Origin: an uncultured delta proteobacterium
GTDB taxonomy: Bacteria; Myxococcota_A; Polyangia; Polyangiales; Ga0077539
NCBI GenBank assembly: GCA_903885885.1
Contig: CAISKJ010001390.1
Span: forward strand, 1-10,199
Reading direction: 5' to 3'
Length of the DNA: 10,199 bases
Of this stretch, positions 1-10,199 are shown piece by piece (position 1 is the stretch's first letter; every line of letters begins with the position of its first letter). The notes below the pieces were generated by a model, which saw nothing but the letters and a program-made list of their open reading frames with translations, did no database searches and was not told the DNA's origin. Made by a program: the position numbers and the translations under genes.

Positions 1-1
1 G

Positions 2-625
2 ATCTCCTGCGAGCCCGAGTGGCGCTCGGGCCTCAAGCACGACTGCGCGCGCGTGATGGAGCTCACCCTCCGTGATGGTGCGTGGGTGAACGGCCTCGAC
101 GCCGCGGTCGACGTCGAAGACGCCGTGCGCCTCCCGCTGCTCAAGGGGAGCGACGTGGCGCGCGGCGCGCTCGTGCCGCGGCGGTCGGTGCTGGTGACGC
201 AGCGCAAACTCGGCGACGACACGGAGCGCCTCGCCCGCGAGGCCCCGCGCGCGTGGGCGTACCTCGCCGCGCACCGCGCGCTCTTCGAAGCGCGGCGCAG
301 CTCGATCTACCGCGGGCAGTGCGCCTACGCGATCTTCGGCGTCGGGCCGTACAGCTTCGCGCCGTGGAAGGTGGCCATCTCGGGGCTGCACAAGCGCATG
401 GGCTTCGCGCTCGTGGGGCCCCACGAGGGCCGCCCGGTGCTCTTCGACGACACGTGCTACTTCGCGCCCTTCGCGCGCGAAGAAGAGGCCCGCGAGGCCC
501 TCGCGCGGCTCACGAGCGCCGAGGCCACCGCGTTCTTCGAAGCGCGGGTGTTCTGGGACGCCAAGCGCCCCGTGCACAAGGCGCTGCTCCAGTCGATCGA
601 CCTCGCCAGGGTCGCCGCGCGCTGA
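2..625 (+). CDS. DNA methyltransferase, C-terminal target-recognition part (5' end outside window)
   Basis: The frame is open from the left edge, so this is the last 207 residues of a longer protein; the internal GTG/ATG codons at 53-58 are unlikely to be the true start. The fragment looks like the C-terminal specificity domain of an N6-adenine, Eco57I/TaqI-type DNA methyltransferase: a PLLKGSDV segment (fragment residues 45-52, the typical opening of a target-recognition domain), then SSIYRG and FGVGPYSFAPWKVAISGL, then VLFDDTCYF and a closing FWDAKRP before a final helix. In this family the missing N-terminal part would carry the SAM-binding motif I and the NPPY catalytic motif, neither visible here. 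The role would be sequence-specific adenine methylation of DNA, either as an orphan enzyme or as part of a restriction or phage-defence system; the window cannot decide. Assignment rests on recognised family phrasing, not a search. It is followed after 52 nt by the PH-like gene on the same strand. Confidence 0.72.
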   Translation: MSCEPEWRSGLKHDCARVMELTLRDGAWVNGLDAAVDVEDAVRLPLLKGSDVARGALVPRRSVLVTQRKLGDDTERLAREAPRAWAYLAAHRALFEARRSSIYRGQCAYAIFGVGPYSFAPWKVAISGLHKRMGFALVGPHEGRPVLFDDTCYFAPFAREEEAREALARLTSAEATAFFEARVFWDAKRPVHKALLQSIDLARVAAR

Positions 626-652
626 GCGGGCACGAAGGGTGCGAGCCGCCCC

Positions 653-668
653 CCGCGGACTGCCGCGG
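653..668 (+). promoter_or_regulatory. Short hairpin touching the ribosome binding site of the PH-like gene
   Basis: CCGCGG (653-658), loop ACTG, CCGCGG (663-668) forms a 6-bp GC-only hairpin in the 52-nt gap between the methyltransferase stop and the next start. Its right arm includes the first two bases of the purine-rich GGAGGAAG (667-674). It could be a weak terminator or could modulate initiation. No U-tract follows. Short GC palindromes are common in DNA of this composition. Confidence 0.25.
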
Positions 669-677
669 AGGAAGCTC

Positions 678-1127
678 ATGGCGACCCTCGAAATCAAGAA
701 TCAATCGCTGACGTTGACCCTCGAGGGCCTCGACCAGCTGTTCACGTTGCGCCACTCGATCACGGTGCCGCTCGCGCACGTGACGGGCGTGGCGGTGCGG
801 CCCGACCTCACCAAGATCATGTACATGCCGGTCGAGGCGCAGTTTCGCGGCGTGCACGTGCCGGGGTCCGTGCTGGTGGGCACGCTGGTGCTCGCCGACG
901 GGTCGGGCAAGGTGTTCTGCGACGTGCGCAACGCTGAGCGCGCCATCGTGATCGACCTGCGTCACGACGCGTTCAAGCGCCTCATCGTCGAGCTCACGGA
1001 CCAGACGCCGGAGGTCGCCAAGGGCCGCATCGAGGCCGCCCTCGGGCACCTCACGCCCCCTTCGACCTTCGCGTGGGAGCGGAGCCCCGATCAGCCCCAC
1101 AGCGTCGCCGGCGGCACCTCGCGGTAG
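678..1127 (+). CDS. Small bacterial PH-like domain protein (hypothetical)
   Basis: 149 residues. The ATG at 678 is preferred over an upstream GTG at 639 because GGAGG at 667-671 sits 6 nt before it and the 13 extra residues would be Arg/Pro-rich, non-conserved-looking translation. The protein has alternating short beta strands (LEIKNQSLTLTLEGLDQLFTL, ITVPLAHVTGVAV, VHVPGSVLVGTLVL, KVFCDVRN, AIVIDL) followed by a C-terminal helix (residues about 109-123) and a polar tail. This is the pattern of bacterial PH-like proteins (bPH), in particular a type frequent in Actinobacteria with a 'VPL..V..V', 'PG....GT' and 'R...AIVI.L' arrangement. No signal peptide or membrane segment is seen, so it is probably cytoplasmic. 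No catalytic residues are recognisable and its function is unknown. It is on the same strand as the methyltransferase, but nothing shows a shared job. Confidence 0.7.
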   Translation: MATLEIKNQSLTLTLEGLDQLFTLRHSITVPLAHVTGVAVRPDLTKIMYMPVEAQFRGVHVPGSVLVGTLVLADGSGKVFCDVRNAERAIVIDLRHDAFKRLIVELTDQTPEVAKGRIEAALGHLTPPSTFAWERSPDQPHSVAGGTSR

Positions 1128-1142
1128 GGCGCCCGCGAGACT

Positions 1143-1161
1143 CCGTGGCGACGCGCCACGG
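1143..1161. terminator. Perfect hairpin between convergent genes, candidate bidirectional terminator
   Basis: CCGTGGCG (1143-1150), loop ACG, CGCCACGG (1154-1161) is an 8-bp perfect stem with a 3-nt loop. It is in the 49-nt gap between the stop of the PH-like gene (+) and the stop of the TPR gene (-). Position and symmetry suit a terminator read from both sides. No U-run follows in either direction, which is common in very GC-rich genomes, so function is inferred. Confidence 0.5.
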
Positions 1162-1176
1162 GTGTGACCCGCGCCG

Positions 1177-2181
1177 TCACGCGCCGTCGAGGTGCTGCCG
1201 CGCGAGGGCGCTCCACGGGCCCCGCGGGTCGATCTCGAGGTACTTCTTCCAGTGCGCGCGGGCGCGAACCTGCTGGCCCAGCTCGGAGTGGGCCATCGCG
1301 AGGTTGAAGTGCGCCTCCGCGAAGTCGGCCTTCAAGGCGATGGCCTTCTCGAAAAGCCCGATGGCGCCCGCGTGGTCGCCGCGCTCGACGAGCAGATACG
1401 CGAGGTTGTAGGGCGCCTCGGCCTGCGTCGCGTCGGCGGCCATCGCGCGGCGGTAGAGCGCCTCGGCCTCGTCGCGGTCGCCCTCGAGGAGGCGCAGGTT
1501 GCCGAGGTTGGTGACCGCCGTCGCGAGGCTCGGGTCGAGGTCGATCGCCTCGCGGTAGGCCGCCTCGGCGCGGCCGCGCGTGGTCTCGTCTTCGTCGAGG
1601 CGCAGGCCTTCGAGGTAGAGTTCGTAGGCGTCCTGCTGGCGGCGCGTCACCTTGGGGCGCAGCACGCGCACGACGTCGTCGCGCAGGGCCTTCACGTCGA
1701 AGTCGAAGACGAGCTGCCCCGTGATGGGGTCGAAGCGCGCCCCCTCGGCGCGGGCCACGAGCTTCGATCCCTCGGACGACACGCGCCCGTCGGTGAGCGG
1801 CTGCGCGAGCTCGGGCATGCGCGCCCGCAGCGCCTCGATGGCGCGGCGAATCTGCGCGGTGGGGAAGCCCGCCTCGACGAGGCCCCGCGCCGTGCGCACC
1901 GCGATGAGGTCGGCGAAGGTGTACACCGGCCCGTCGTCGGCGGCGCCGCTCGGCACCACGATGCCCGCGCGCTCCCACGCCCGGAGGCGCCGCGCGTCGA
2001 CGTGAAAGAGCTCGGCCACCTCGGCCCGCGCGAGGGTGCGGGTGACGGTGTCGCGCTCCGGCGAGCGGTCGCCCGCGGGGGTGCGCAGCACGGCCTCCTC
2101 GGCGCGCCGACGCGTGTTGAAATCGACGTGGATCACGTGCCCGCGATCGTCGCCCGGCGTGTGTGCGTTGCTGTCGTTCAC
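1177..2181 (-). CDS. MerR-like helix-turn-helix protein with C-terminal TPR repeats
   Basis: 334 residues from a GTG at 2181. Residues about 50-125 form a MerR-type winged helix: ARAEVAELFHVDARRLRAWE (recognition region), the wing with VYTFADLIAV, and AGFPTAQIRRAIEALR. A middle stretch containing ITGQLVFDFDV (about 153-163) links to four TPR units at roughly 183-216, 217-250, 251-284 and 285-318, each with the usual N-L, G and A-x-x-x-Y/F-x-x-A spacing. It is probably a cytoplasmic DNA-binding regulator whose TPR arm binds a partner protein; no ligand is evident. I chose the GTG at 2181 because its GTGA overlaps the stop of the upstream gene by 4 nt, a translational-coupling arrangement, and a GGAG lies 4 nt upstream. 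An ATG at 2247 or a GTG at 2136 are alternatives; the sequence before 2247 reads as Arg-rich out-of-frame translation. Domain calls are firm, the start is moderate, the target genes are unknown. Confidence 0.82.
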   Translation of the reverse strand: MNDSNAHTPGDDRGHVIHVDFNTRRRAEEAVLRTPAGDRSPERDTVTRTLARAEVAELFHVDARRLRAWERAGIVVPSGAADDGPVYTFADLIAVRTARGLVEAGFPTAQIRRAIEALRARMPELAQPLTDGRVSSEGSKLVARAEGARFDPITGQLVFDFDVKALRDDVVRVLRPKVTRRQQDAYELYLEGLRLDEDETTRGRAEAAYREAIDLDPSLATAVTNLGNLRLLEGDRDEAEALYRRAMAADATQAEAPYNLAYLLVERGDHAGAIGLFEKAIALKADFAEAHFNLAMAHSELGQQVRARAHWKKYLEIDPRGPWSALARQHLDGA

Positions 2182-2540
2182 GAGGCTCCGCGCGACGGTA
2201 CCGCGAGCGCCCGCGGCGACGCGAATTTCGGTGCTTCCCGCGCGCATCGGGCGCGGAGGATCGCGCGCAGCGGCGCCACGGCGGCGAGGTACGCGGGCGA
2301 GTCGATCTGCGAGGGGGCCGTGAGCCGCGCGTGGCGCGCGAGGTCGACGGCCGTCACCGACGTGGCCGCGAGGCGGCGCAGCTCGCCCCCGATGGCGTCG
2401 CGCGCGTTCTGCTCGGCGACGCGCCACGTGACCCCCGCCGCGGTGAGGCCGAGCACCACGAAGAGCGCCCCCGCCGCGAGCGCGTCGCGCGCGGGCACGA
2501 TGGCCTTCGAGAGCAGTGCGCCAACCAACTTCGAGCTCAT
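2178..2540 (-). CDS. Small one-helix membrane protein, apparent truncated sensor N-terminus
   Basis: 120 residues from the ATG at 2540. A short polar N-terminus is followed by one hydrophobic helix (about residues 20-38, LAAGALFVVLGLTAAGVTW) and a periplasmic-looking segment with ELRRLAATSVTAVDLARHA, then SPAYLAAVAPLRAIL. This is the opening pattern of extracytoplasmic sensor domains (dCache/PDC-like) found at the start of membrane cyclases, histidine kinases or SpoIIE-type phosphatases. Here the protein stops about 22 residues after that motif, in a low-complexity Arg/Ala/Pro tail (RCAREAPKFASPRALAVPS), with no enzymatic domain. It may be a remnant of a larger sensor cut by deletion, or a genuine small membrane partner of the regulator encoded downstream, with which it shares a 4-nt GTGA overlap. 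There is no clear Shine-Dalgarno sequence before the ATG; a 10-bp inverted repeat ends exactly there. Confidence 0.55.
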   Translation of the reverse strand: MSSKLVGALLSKAIVPARDALAAGALFVVLGLTAAGVTWRVAEQNARDAIGGELRRLAATSVTAVDLARHARLTAPSQIDSPAYLAAVAPLRAILRARCAREAPKFASPRALAVPSRGAS

Positions 2541-2573
2541 GCCGTGTTCACTGATCGGGCTACGAACACGGCA
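2540..2573. promoter_or_regulatory. 10-bp perfect inverted repeat in the divergent promoter region
   Basis: TGCCGTGTTC (2540-2549) and GAACACGGCA (2564-2573) are exact reverse complements separated by 14 nt. The repeat lies in the only divergent intergenic region of the window and its left arm includes the first base of the leftward ATG. It could be a protein-binding operator, for instance for the MerR-like regulator of the same operon, or an RNA hairpin at the leftward start codon. MerR-type regulators bind inverted repeats near their promoters, so autoregulation is plausible but not shown. Confidence 0.45.
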
Positions 2574-2654
2574 CACACAATAACGGAACCCTCTCGCGCA
2601 GCCTACTTGTATCGTTGACAACGGGGCGCGTTGGGGGGCATCGGAAGCGCCGTC
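2541..2654. other. Divergent intergenic region
   Basis: This 114-nt gap separates the leftward sensor-fragment/MerR-TPR pair from the rightward HEXXH gene. It is visibly more AT-rich than the flanking coding DNA (especially about 2561-2622) and must hold the promoters of both transcription units. I could not identify convincing -35/-10 pairs on either strand. Besides the 10-bp inverted repeat at 2540-2573 it contains a small GTTG-A-CAAC palindrome at 2614-2622. Confidence 0.5.
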
Positions 2655-3212
2655 ATGCGCGACCGAACCGCCTGCTGCCTCGACCCCGCGAACGGATGCG
2701 GCACCCTCTGGAACGAGCTCTGCGTCTGGATCGTGAAGACCACGGGCAAGAATTTTCGCCTCGTCGAGCTCCAGGGCGCCGAGCAGGGGCGCACGCCCTT
2801 CTTCGCGCAGCCGGTGGGCTACGACGGGCGCACGTTCTTCGTCGCGGGCGACAAGCTATGCGACACCGAGAAGCTGCTCCACGAGGCGTGCCACTTTCTG
2901 GTGTCGCCGAAGGAGCGTCGCAGCATGGTCAACTACGGCCTCGGCCCGGGCCCCTTCCGCCCCGTCGACGACCTGCTCTCCGACAACGAAGAGGTCGTGG
3001 TCTCGCTGCTCCAGATGAAGATCGCGCCGTACTTCGCGCTGCCCGAAGACAAGATGCCGCGGCCCGACTACAACGTCGCCAACCGTCGGCACCTCGACTG
3101 GGAGACGTGCGAGGCCCGCGCCGACGAGCACTTCGCGCGCATCGTCGACACGCTCCCCCCGATGCCCGCGACGGCCTTCACCGCCGGCCGCAAGGGCCGC
3201 CGCAAGCGCTAG
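2655..3212 (+). CDS. HEXXH-motif protein of unknown function (putative metal-dependent enzyme)
   Basis: 185 residues. The ATG at 2655 follows GGAAG (2643-2647) at 7 nt spacing; a TTG at 2631 is a weaker alternative. The central helix carries LLHEACHFLVSP with the HEXXH motif at residues 76-80. A second acidic helix, SDNEEVVVSLLQ (residues 109-120), offers E112 or E113 as the third metal ligand about 32 residues later, the arrangement of gluzincin-like or related metal sites. The N-terminus is Cys-rich (C7, C8, C15, C23) and the C-terminus is basic (RKGRRKR). There is no signal peptide or membrane segment, so it is probably cytoplasmic. The shape 'HExxH...KERR...NYG...E' is loosely reminiscent of EpmC/YfcM (elongation factor P hydroxylase), but I cannot establish homology by eye, and the usual epmA/epmB/efp neighbours are absent. 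It could equally be a small zincin peptidase. Its stop directly abuts the stop of the convergent membrane gene. Confidence 0.72.
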   Translation: MRDRTACCLDPANGCGTLWNELCVWIVKTTGKNFRLVELQGAEQGRTPFFAQPVGYDGRTFFVAGDKLCDTEKLLHEACHFLVSPKERRSMVNYGLGPGPFRPVDDLLSDNEEVVVSLLQMKIAPYFALPEDKMPRPDYNVANRRHLDWETCEARADEHFARIVDTLPPMPATAFTAGRKGRRKR

Positions 3213-4034
3213 TCAGCGCCCCTCGGACCAGCGGGTGACCTGCCCCTCGCGGTCGAGGGCGGCCACCTCTTCGGCGTAGTCGGCGACGCGGTACCCCTCG
3301 CCCTGCGACACGACGCGCACGAGCACCTTGCCCTCGTCGGTGGCGTCGACGCGAAACTGCGGAACGTTGCCCGCCTCGACGTCGGCCACGAAGGCCTTGC
3401 GCCGCTGATCGCTGAGCCACGCGCCGCCCATCGCCGTCGCGCCCAGCGCCGCGCCCGTGATCGCGAGCGTTCGCAAAAGCCACAAACCACTCGTGGGCTC
3501 CACACTCGGCACGGCGCTCAGGAGCGCGAGGAGCGACATCACCAGGCTCGCCGCCCCGACGATGGCCTCGCCCCGCTCCTGCCCCGAGAGGCCCTGCTTC
3601 GCGAGGCGCTGCGCCCGCGCGATGGGGAGCCCGAAGCACAAGAGCGTGAGAAGGAGCCCCGGGACCCAGAACACGGCCCCGAAGGTGGCGCCCATGAACA
3701 TGCCGCCGAAGAAGGCCGCGAGCGACCCCCCGCCGTGCTCACCGAACATGAGCAGCCCCGCGGCGAGCGCCGCGTTGCCCATCGCGAGGGGCACCGAGAG
3801 CAGCCACCCGGTGCGCAGCGACGTGTTGCGCCACGTCTTCTGCCGTCGCAAGAGGGCCGCCCACAGCGTGCCCAGGAGCAGCGTCGAGGGCGCGGTGATC
3901 CACACGATCTGCGAGTCGCTCGATGAGAACATCGACCGGAACGCCGCGCTCGTGGCCGCGGCCATGGCCACGCCCACGGCGACGACGTTGATCACCTCGA
4001 GCGCCCGCCGCGATCGAAACACGGGATGGATCAC
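3213..4034 (-). CDS. Polytopic membrane protein of unknown function
   Basis: 273 residues from a GTG at 4034, chosen because the reading switches from Arg/Gly-rich out-of-frame translation to hydrophobic, membrane-like sequence here; no good Shine-Dalgarno is visible, and a GTG at 4022 is possible. Hydrophobic segments lie at about residues 12-32, 43-62, 76-97, 105-137 (one long or two short), 155-176 and 184-205, so five or six inner-membrane helices. A conserved-looking soluble tail follows (about 210-273, with FRVDATDEGKVLVRVVS and YRVADYAEEVAALD). No known family is recognised. It lies 62 nt downstream of the uvrA stop on the same strand and may be co-transcribed, but no functional link is apparent. 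The frameshifted uvrA reading frame runs straight into it, so automated calls may fuse the two. Confidence 0.68.
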   Translation of the reverse strand: MIHPVFRSRRALEVINVVAVGVAMAAATSAAFRSMFSSSDSQIVWITAPSTLLLGTLWAALLRRQKTWRNTSLRTGWLLSVPLAMGNAALAAGLLMFGEHGGGSLAAFFGGMFMGATFGAVFWVPGLLLTLLCFGLPIARAQRLAKQGLSGQERGEAIVGAASLVMSLLALLSAVPSVEPTSGLWLLRTLAITGAALGATAMGGAWLSDQRRKAFVADVEAGNVPQFRVDATDEGKVLVRVVSQGEGYRVADYAEEVAALDREGQVTRWSEGR

Positions 4035-4051
4035 GGTGACCGTTGTAGCGC

Positions 4052-4080
4052 GCGCGGGCCCTTGTGGGAAAGCCCCGCGC
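4052..4080 (-). terminator. Weak hairpin after uvrA
   Basis: GCGCGGG (4052-4058) pairs with CCCGCGC (4074-4080) across a 15-nt loop in the 62-nt gap between the uvrA stop and the membrane-protein gene. There is no U-tract, the loop is long and the arms are simple GC sequence, so it may be chance. Confidence 0.2.
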
Positions 4081-4096
4081 CGACCGCTCGAGGTCC

Positions 4097-9404
<5,308 letters not shown>

Positions 9405-9477
9405 GATGGTGTTGTTCCCGCGGGCGCAGAGGGTGCGAGCGGAGGGCTTCGCTGCGATGCCCCGCGGGGCGCGCGCG

Positions 9478-9490
9478 GTCTGTCACAGAC
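9478..9490. promoter_or_regulatory. 13-bp palindrome upstream of uvrA, possible operator
   Basis: GTCTGT-C-ACAGAC is a perfect dyad with one central base, 74-86 nt upstream of the uvrA ATG. Its size and mixed base content (unlike the surrounding pure-GC palindromes) resemble a repressor operator. It does not match a LexA box consensus that I know, so an SOS link is unproven. Confidence 0.3.
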
Positions 9491-9570
9491 GAAGCCTCGG
9501 CCCCTCTCTCGTCGGAGGGGGCGGGAACATACGTCCAGTGATCGGCTGTCGTCGAGCGGGGAGATGCGGC

Positions 9571-9582
9571 CGCCCTCGGGCG
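9571..9582 (-). terminator. Short hairpin after the beta-barrel gene
   Basis: CGCCC (9571-9575) and GGGCG (9578-9582) form a 5-bp stem about 28 nt beyond the stop of the outer-membrane protein gene. It is short, has a two-base loop if fully paired and is not followed by a U-run; a stronger stem (9501-9520) lies further downstream. It is a tentative candidate only. Confidence 0.2.
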
Positions 9583-9609
9583 ACCACGCGAGAGGCTATC
9601 GGCGAGGGC

Positions 9610-10197
9610 TCAGAACCACTCGTAGCCGAGGTGCAGGTCGAAGAACTGGAACGCCGTCGAGCTGATGACGCTCGTGTGGCTGCTGAGGCCGAAGCGCAGG
9701 CCGTTGCGGCGCGTGTTCTCGCCCATCGACTGCGAAACGAGCGACACGCTCACGCGCGCCTGAAAGCCGAAGAACGCGCCCGACGAGCCGATGCAGGAGC
9801 TCGACGCCGAGCCGCTCGCGCAGACCGCGCCGGCGGCGTAGTCGATGGAGGGGCCCGCGGCGAGGCTGAGAATGTCGCCGAAGGTCCACTCGCCCATCAC
9901 GCCGTTGCCGAGCACGATGGCCGCGCCGCCGTAGTCGATGCCGCTGACGGTGCCGCCCGCAAAGCCGATGGGGAGGTCGCCCTGGTAGTAGATCGCGAGC
10001 TGGTCGTTGAGCTGCCAGCCGAGGCGCAGCGAGCCCGTGATCGACGCGCCCGAGAGGCCGCCGCCGTCGCCGCCGGTGAACATCCACCCGCCGCCGAGGT
10101 CGCCGCCGTAGCGAAAGCGCCCGCCGCGCTGCACAACCATCGGCTGCTGCACGTACTGCGGCTGCTGCTGCACGTACACCGTCTGCGGCTGCTGCTG
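9610..10197 (-). CDS. Outer-membrane beta-barrel-like protein (N-terminus outside window)
   Basis: The frame is open to the right edge, giving the last 195 residues; the signal peptide expected for this class would lie outside. The visible part begins with a Q/P-rich linker (VQQQPQ-type repeats), then about 160 residues of alternating, Gly- and aromatic-rich strands: FRYGGDLGGGWMF, ITGSLRLGWQLND, LAIYYQGDLPIGF, MGEWTFGDILSLAAGP, GAFFGFQARVSVSLVS, RNGLRFGLSSHTS, and a terminal FQFFDLHLGYEWF. Ending on an aromatic residue after an alternating amphipathic strand is the beta-signal recognised by the BAM machinery. Two Cys (in AVCASGS and SSSCIGSS) may form a periplasmic or loop disulfide. Together this supports an 8-stranded-type outer-membrane protein of unknown function. 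The Q/P linker before the barrel is typical of myxobacterial envelope proteins (my inference). Not linked functionally to uvrA. Confidence 0.7.
   Translation of the reverse strand, partial: QQQPQTVYVQQQPQYVQQPMVVQRGGRFRYGGDLGGGWMFTGGDGGGLSGASITGSLRLGWQLNDQLAIYYQGDLPIGFAGGTVSGIDYGGAAIVLGNGVMGEWTFGDILSLAAGPSIDYAAGAVCASGSASSSCIGSSGAFFGFQARVSVSLVSQSMGENTRRNGLRFGLSSHTSVISSTAFQFFDLHLGYEWF
10138..10197 (-). repeat. Q/P-rich short tandem repeat within the beta-barrel protein gene
   Basis: On the coding strand, CAG-CAG-CAG-CCG-CAG units alternate with (ACG-GTG-)TAC-GTG, encoding repeated QQQPQ-(T/Y)V(Y)V-QQ segments up to the window edge. The array probably continues outside. It forms a flexible periplasmic linker and is a likely site of repeat-number variation. 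Confidence 0.6.
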
Positions 10198-10199
10198 CA

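Larger units (their letters stand above)
9405..9609. other. Intergenic region upstream of uvrA
   Basis: This 205-nt gap lies between the beta-barrel gene stop and the uvrA start, both on the minus strand, and should contain the uvrA promoter. I found no convincing -35/-10 pair. It holds several dyads: GCCCCGCGGGGC (9459-9470), GTCTGTCACAGAC (9478-9490), CCCCTC/GAGGGG (9501-9506 and 9515-9520, 8-nt loop) and CGCCC/GGGCG (9571-9582). A 9-bp inverted pair, TGTTCCCGC at 9413-9421 and GCGGGAACA at 9521-9529, brackets the region. No open frame with credible coding character lies in it. Confidence 0.5.

Noticed and set aside
2182..2427. Longer N-terminus for the MerR-TPR protein, up to 2427
   Set aside because: The extra residues are Arg/Pro-rich, typical of an off-frame reading of the overlapping small membrane-protein gene; the GTGA overlap at 2181 is a better start.
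1192..2583. 463-codon plus-strand frame opposite the MerR-TPR gene
   Set aside because: Opposes a clear MerR/TPR protein and reads as low-complexity Arg/Ala/Leu sequence; antisense shadow.
2601..2622. TTGACA at 2615-2620 as a -35 box for the HEXXH gene
   Set aside because: No acceptable -10 sequence about 17 nt downstream; the region there is G-rich.
9459..9470. GCCCCGCGGGGC palindrome as an operator
   Set aside because: Pure-GC palindromes of this length are expected in DNA of this composition.
10138..10199. CTG/GCA-rich stretch as a CRISPR array or microsatellite of independent interest
   Set aside because: The repeats are in frame and encode a Q/P linker in the beta-barrel gene; no spacers and no fixed repeat length.

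Overview
The window is very GC-rich DNA with strong G/C bias at third codon positions. The gene repertoire (a MerR-like/TPR fusion, a P/Q-rich outer-membrane beta-barrel, several lineage-restricted hypothetical proteins) suggests a member of the Myxococcota (Deltaproteobacteria sensu lato), possibly order Polyangiales. That placement is inference from style, since no rRNA or other taxonomic marker is present. No tRNA, rRNA, CRISPR array, transposase or integrase was found, so this looks like ordinary chromosome.

Layout. At the left edge is the 3' end of a DNA methyltransferase gene (+, target-recognition region), then a small bacterial-PH-like protein gene (+) with an excellent ribosome binding site. 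A perfect 8-bp hairpin at 1143-1161 separates these from two convergent genes on the minus strand: a 120-aa one-helix membrane protein that looks like the front end of a sensor protein, and, overlapping its stop by 4 nt (GTGA), a MerR-like helix-turn-helix/TPR protein. A divergent intergenic region (2541-2654) containing a 10-bp perfect inverted repeat separates this pair from a rightward 185-aa protein carrying an HEXXH metal-binding motif. That gene's stop codon directly abuts the stop of a convergent gene for a 273-aa polytopic membrane protein.

The rest of the minus strand, 9404 to 4097, is one very large uvrA gene with four ABC ATPase modules, i.e. two UvrA units fused head to tail (about 1768 aa once one frame disruption is repaired), the architecture known from Chlamydia UvrA. 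One extra base in a G4 run (C4 on the coding strand) at 4838-4841 breaks the frame inside the fourth module. Because the shifted frame has no stop, the raw open frame runs on into the membrane-protein gene and would be wrongly called as one 2063-aa protein. At the right edge is a 5'-truncated outer-membrane beta-barrel gene (minus strand) with a Q/P-rich repeat linker.

Functionally the neighbours look independent: nucleotide excision repair, an orphan or restriction-linked DNA methyltransferase, a putative regulator pair and envelope proteins. I see no convincing new multi-gene defence or biosynthetic system. The items most worth attention are the tandem UvrA with its apparent frameshift at a CCC-C site, the coupled truncated-sensor/MerR-TPR pair with its inverted repeat, and the unassigned HEXXH protein.
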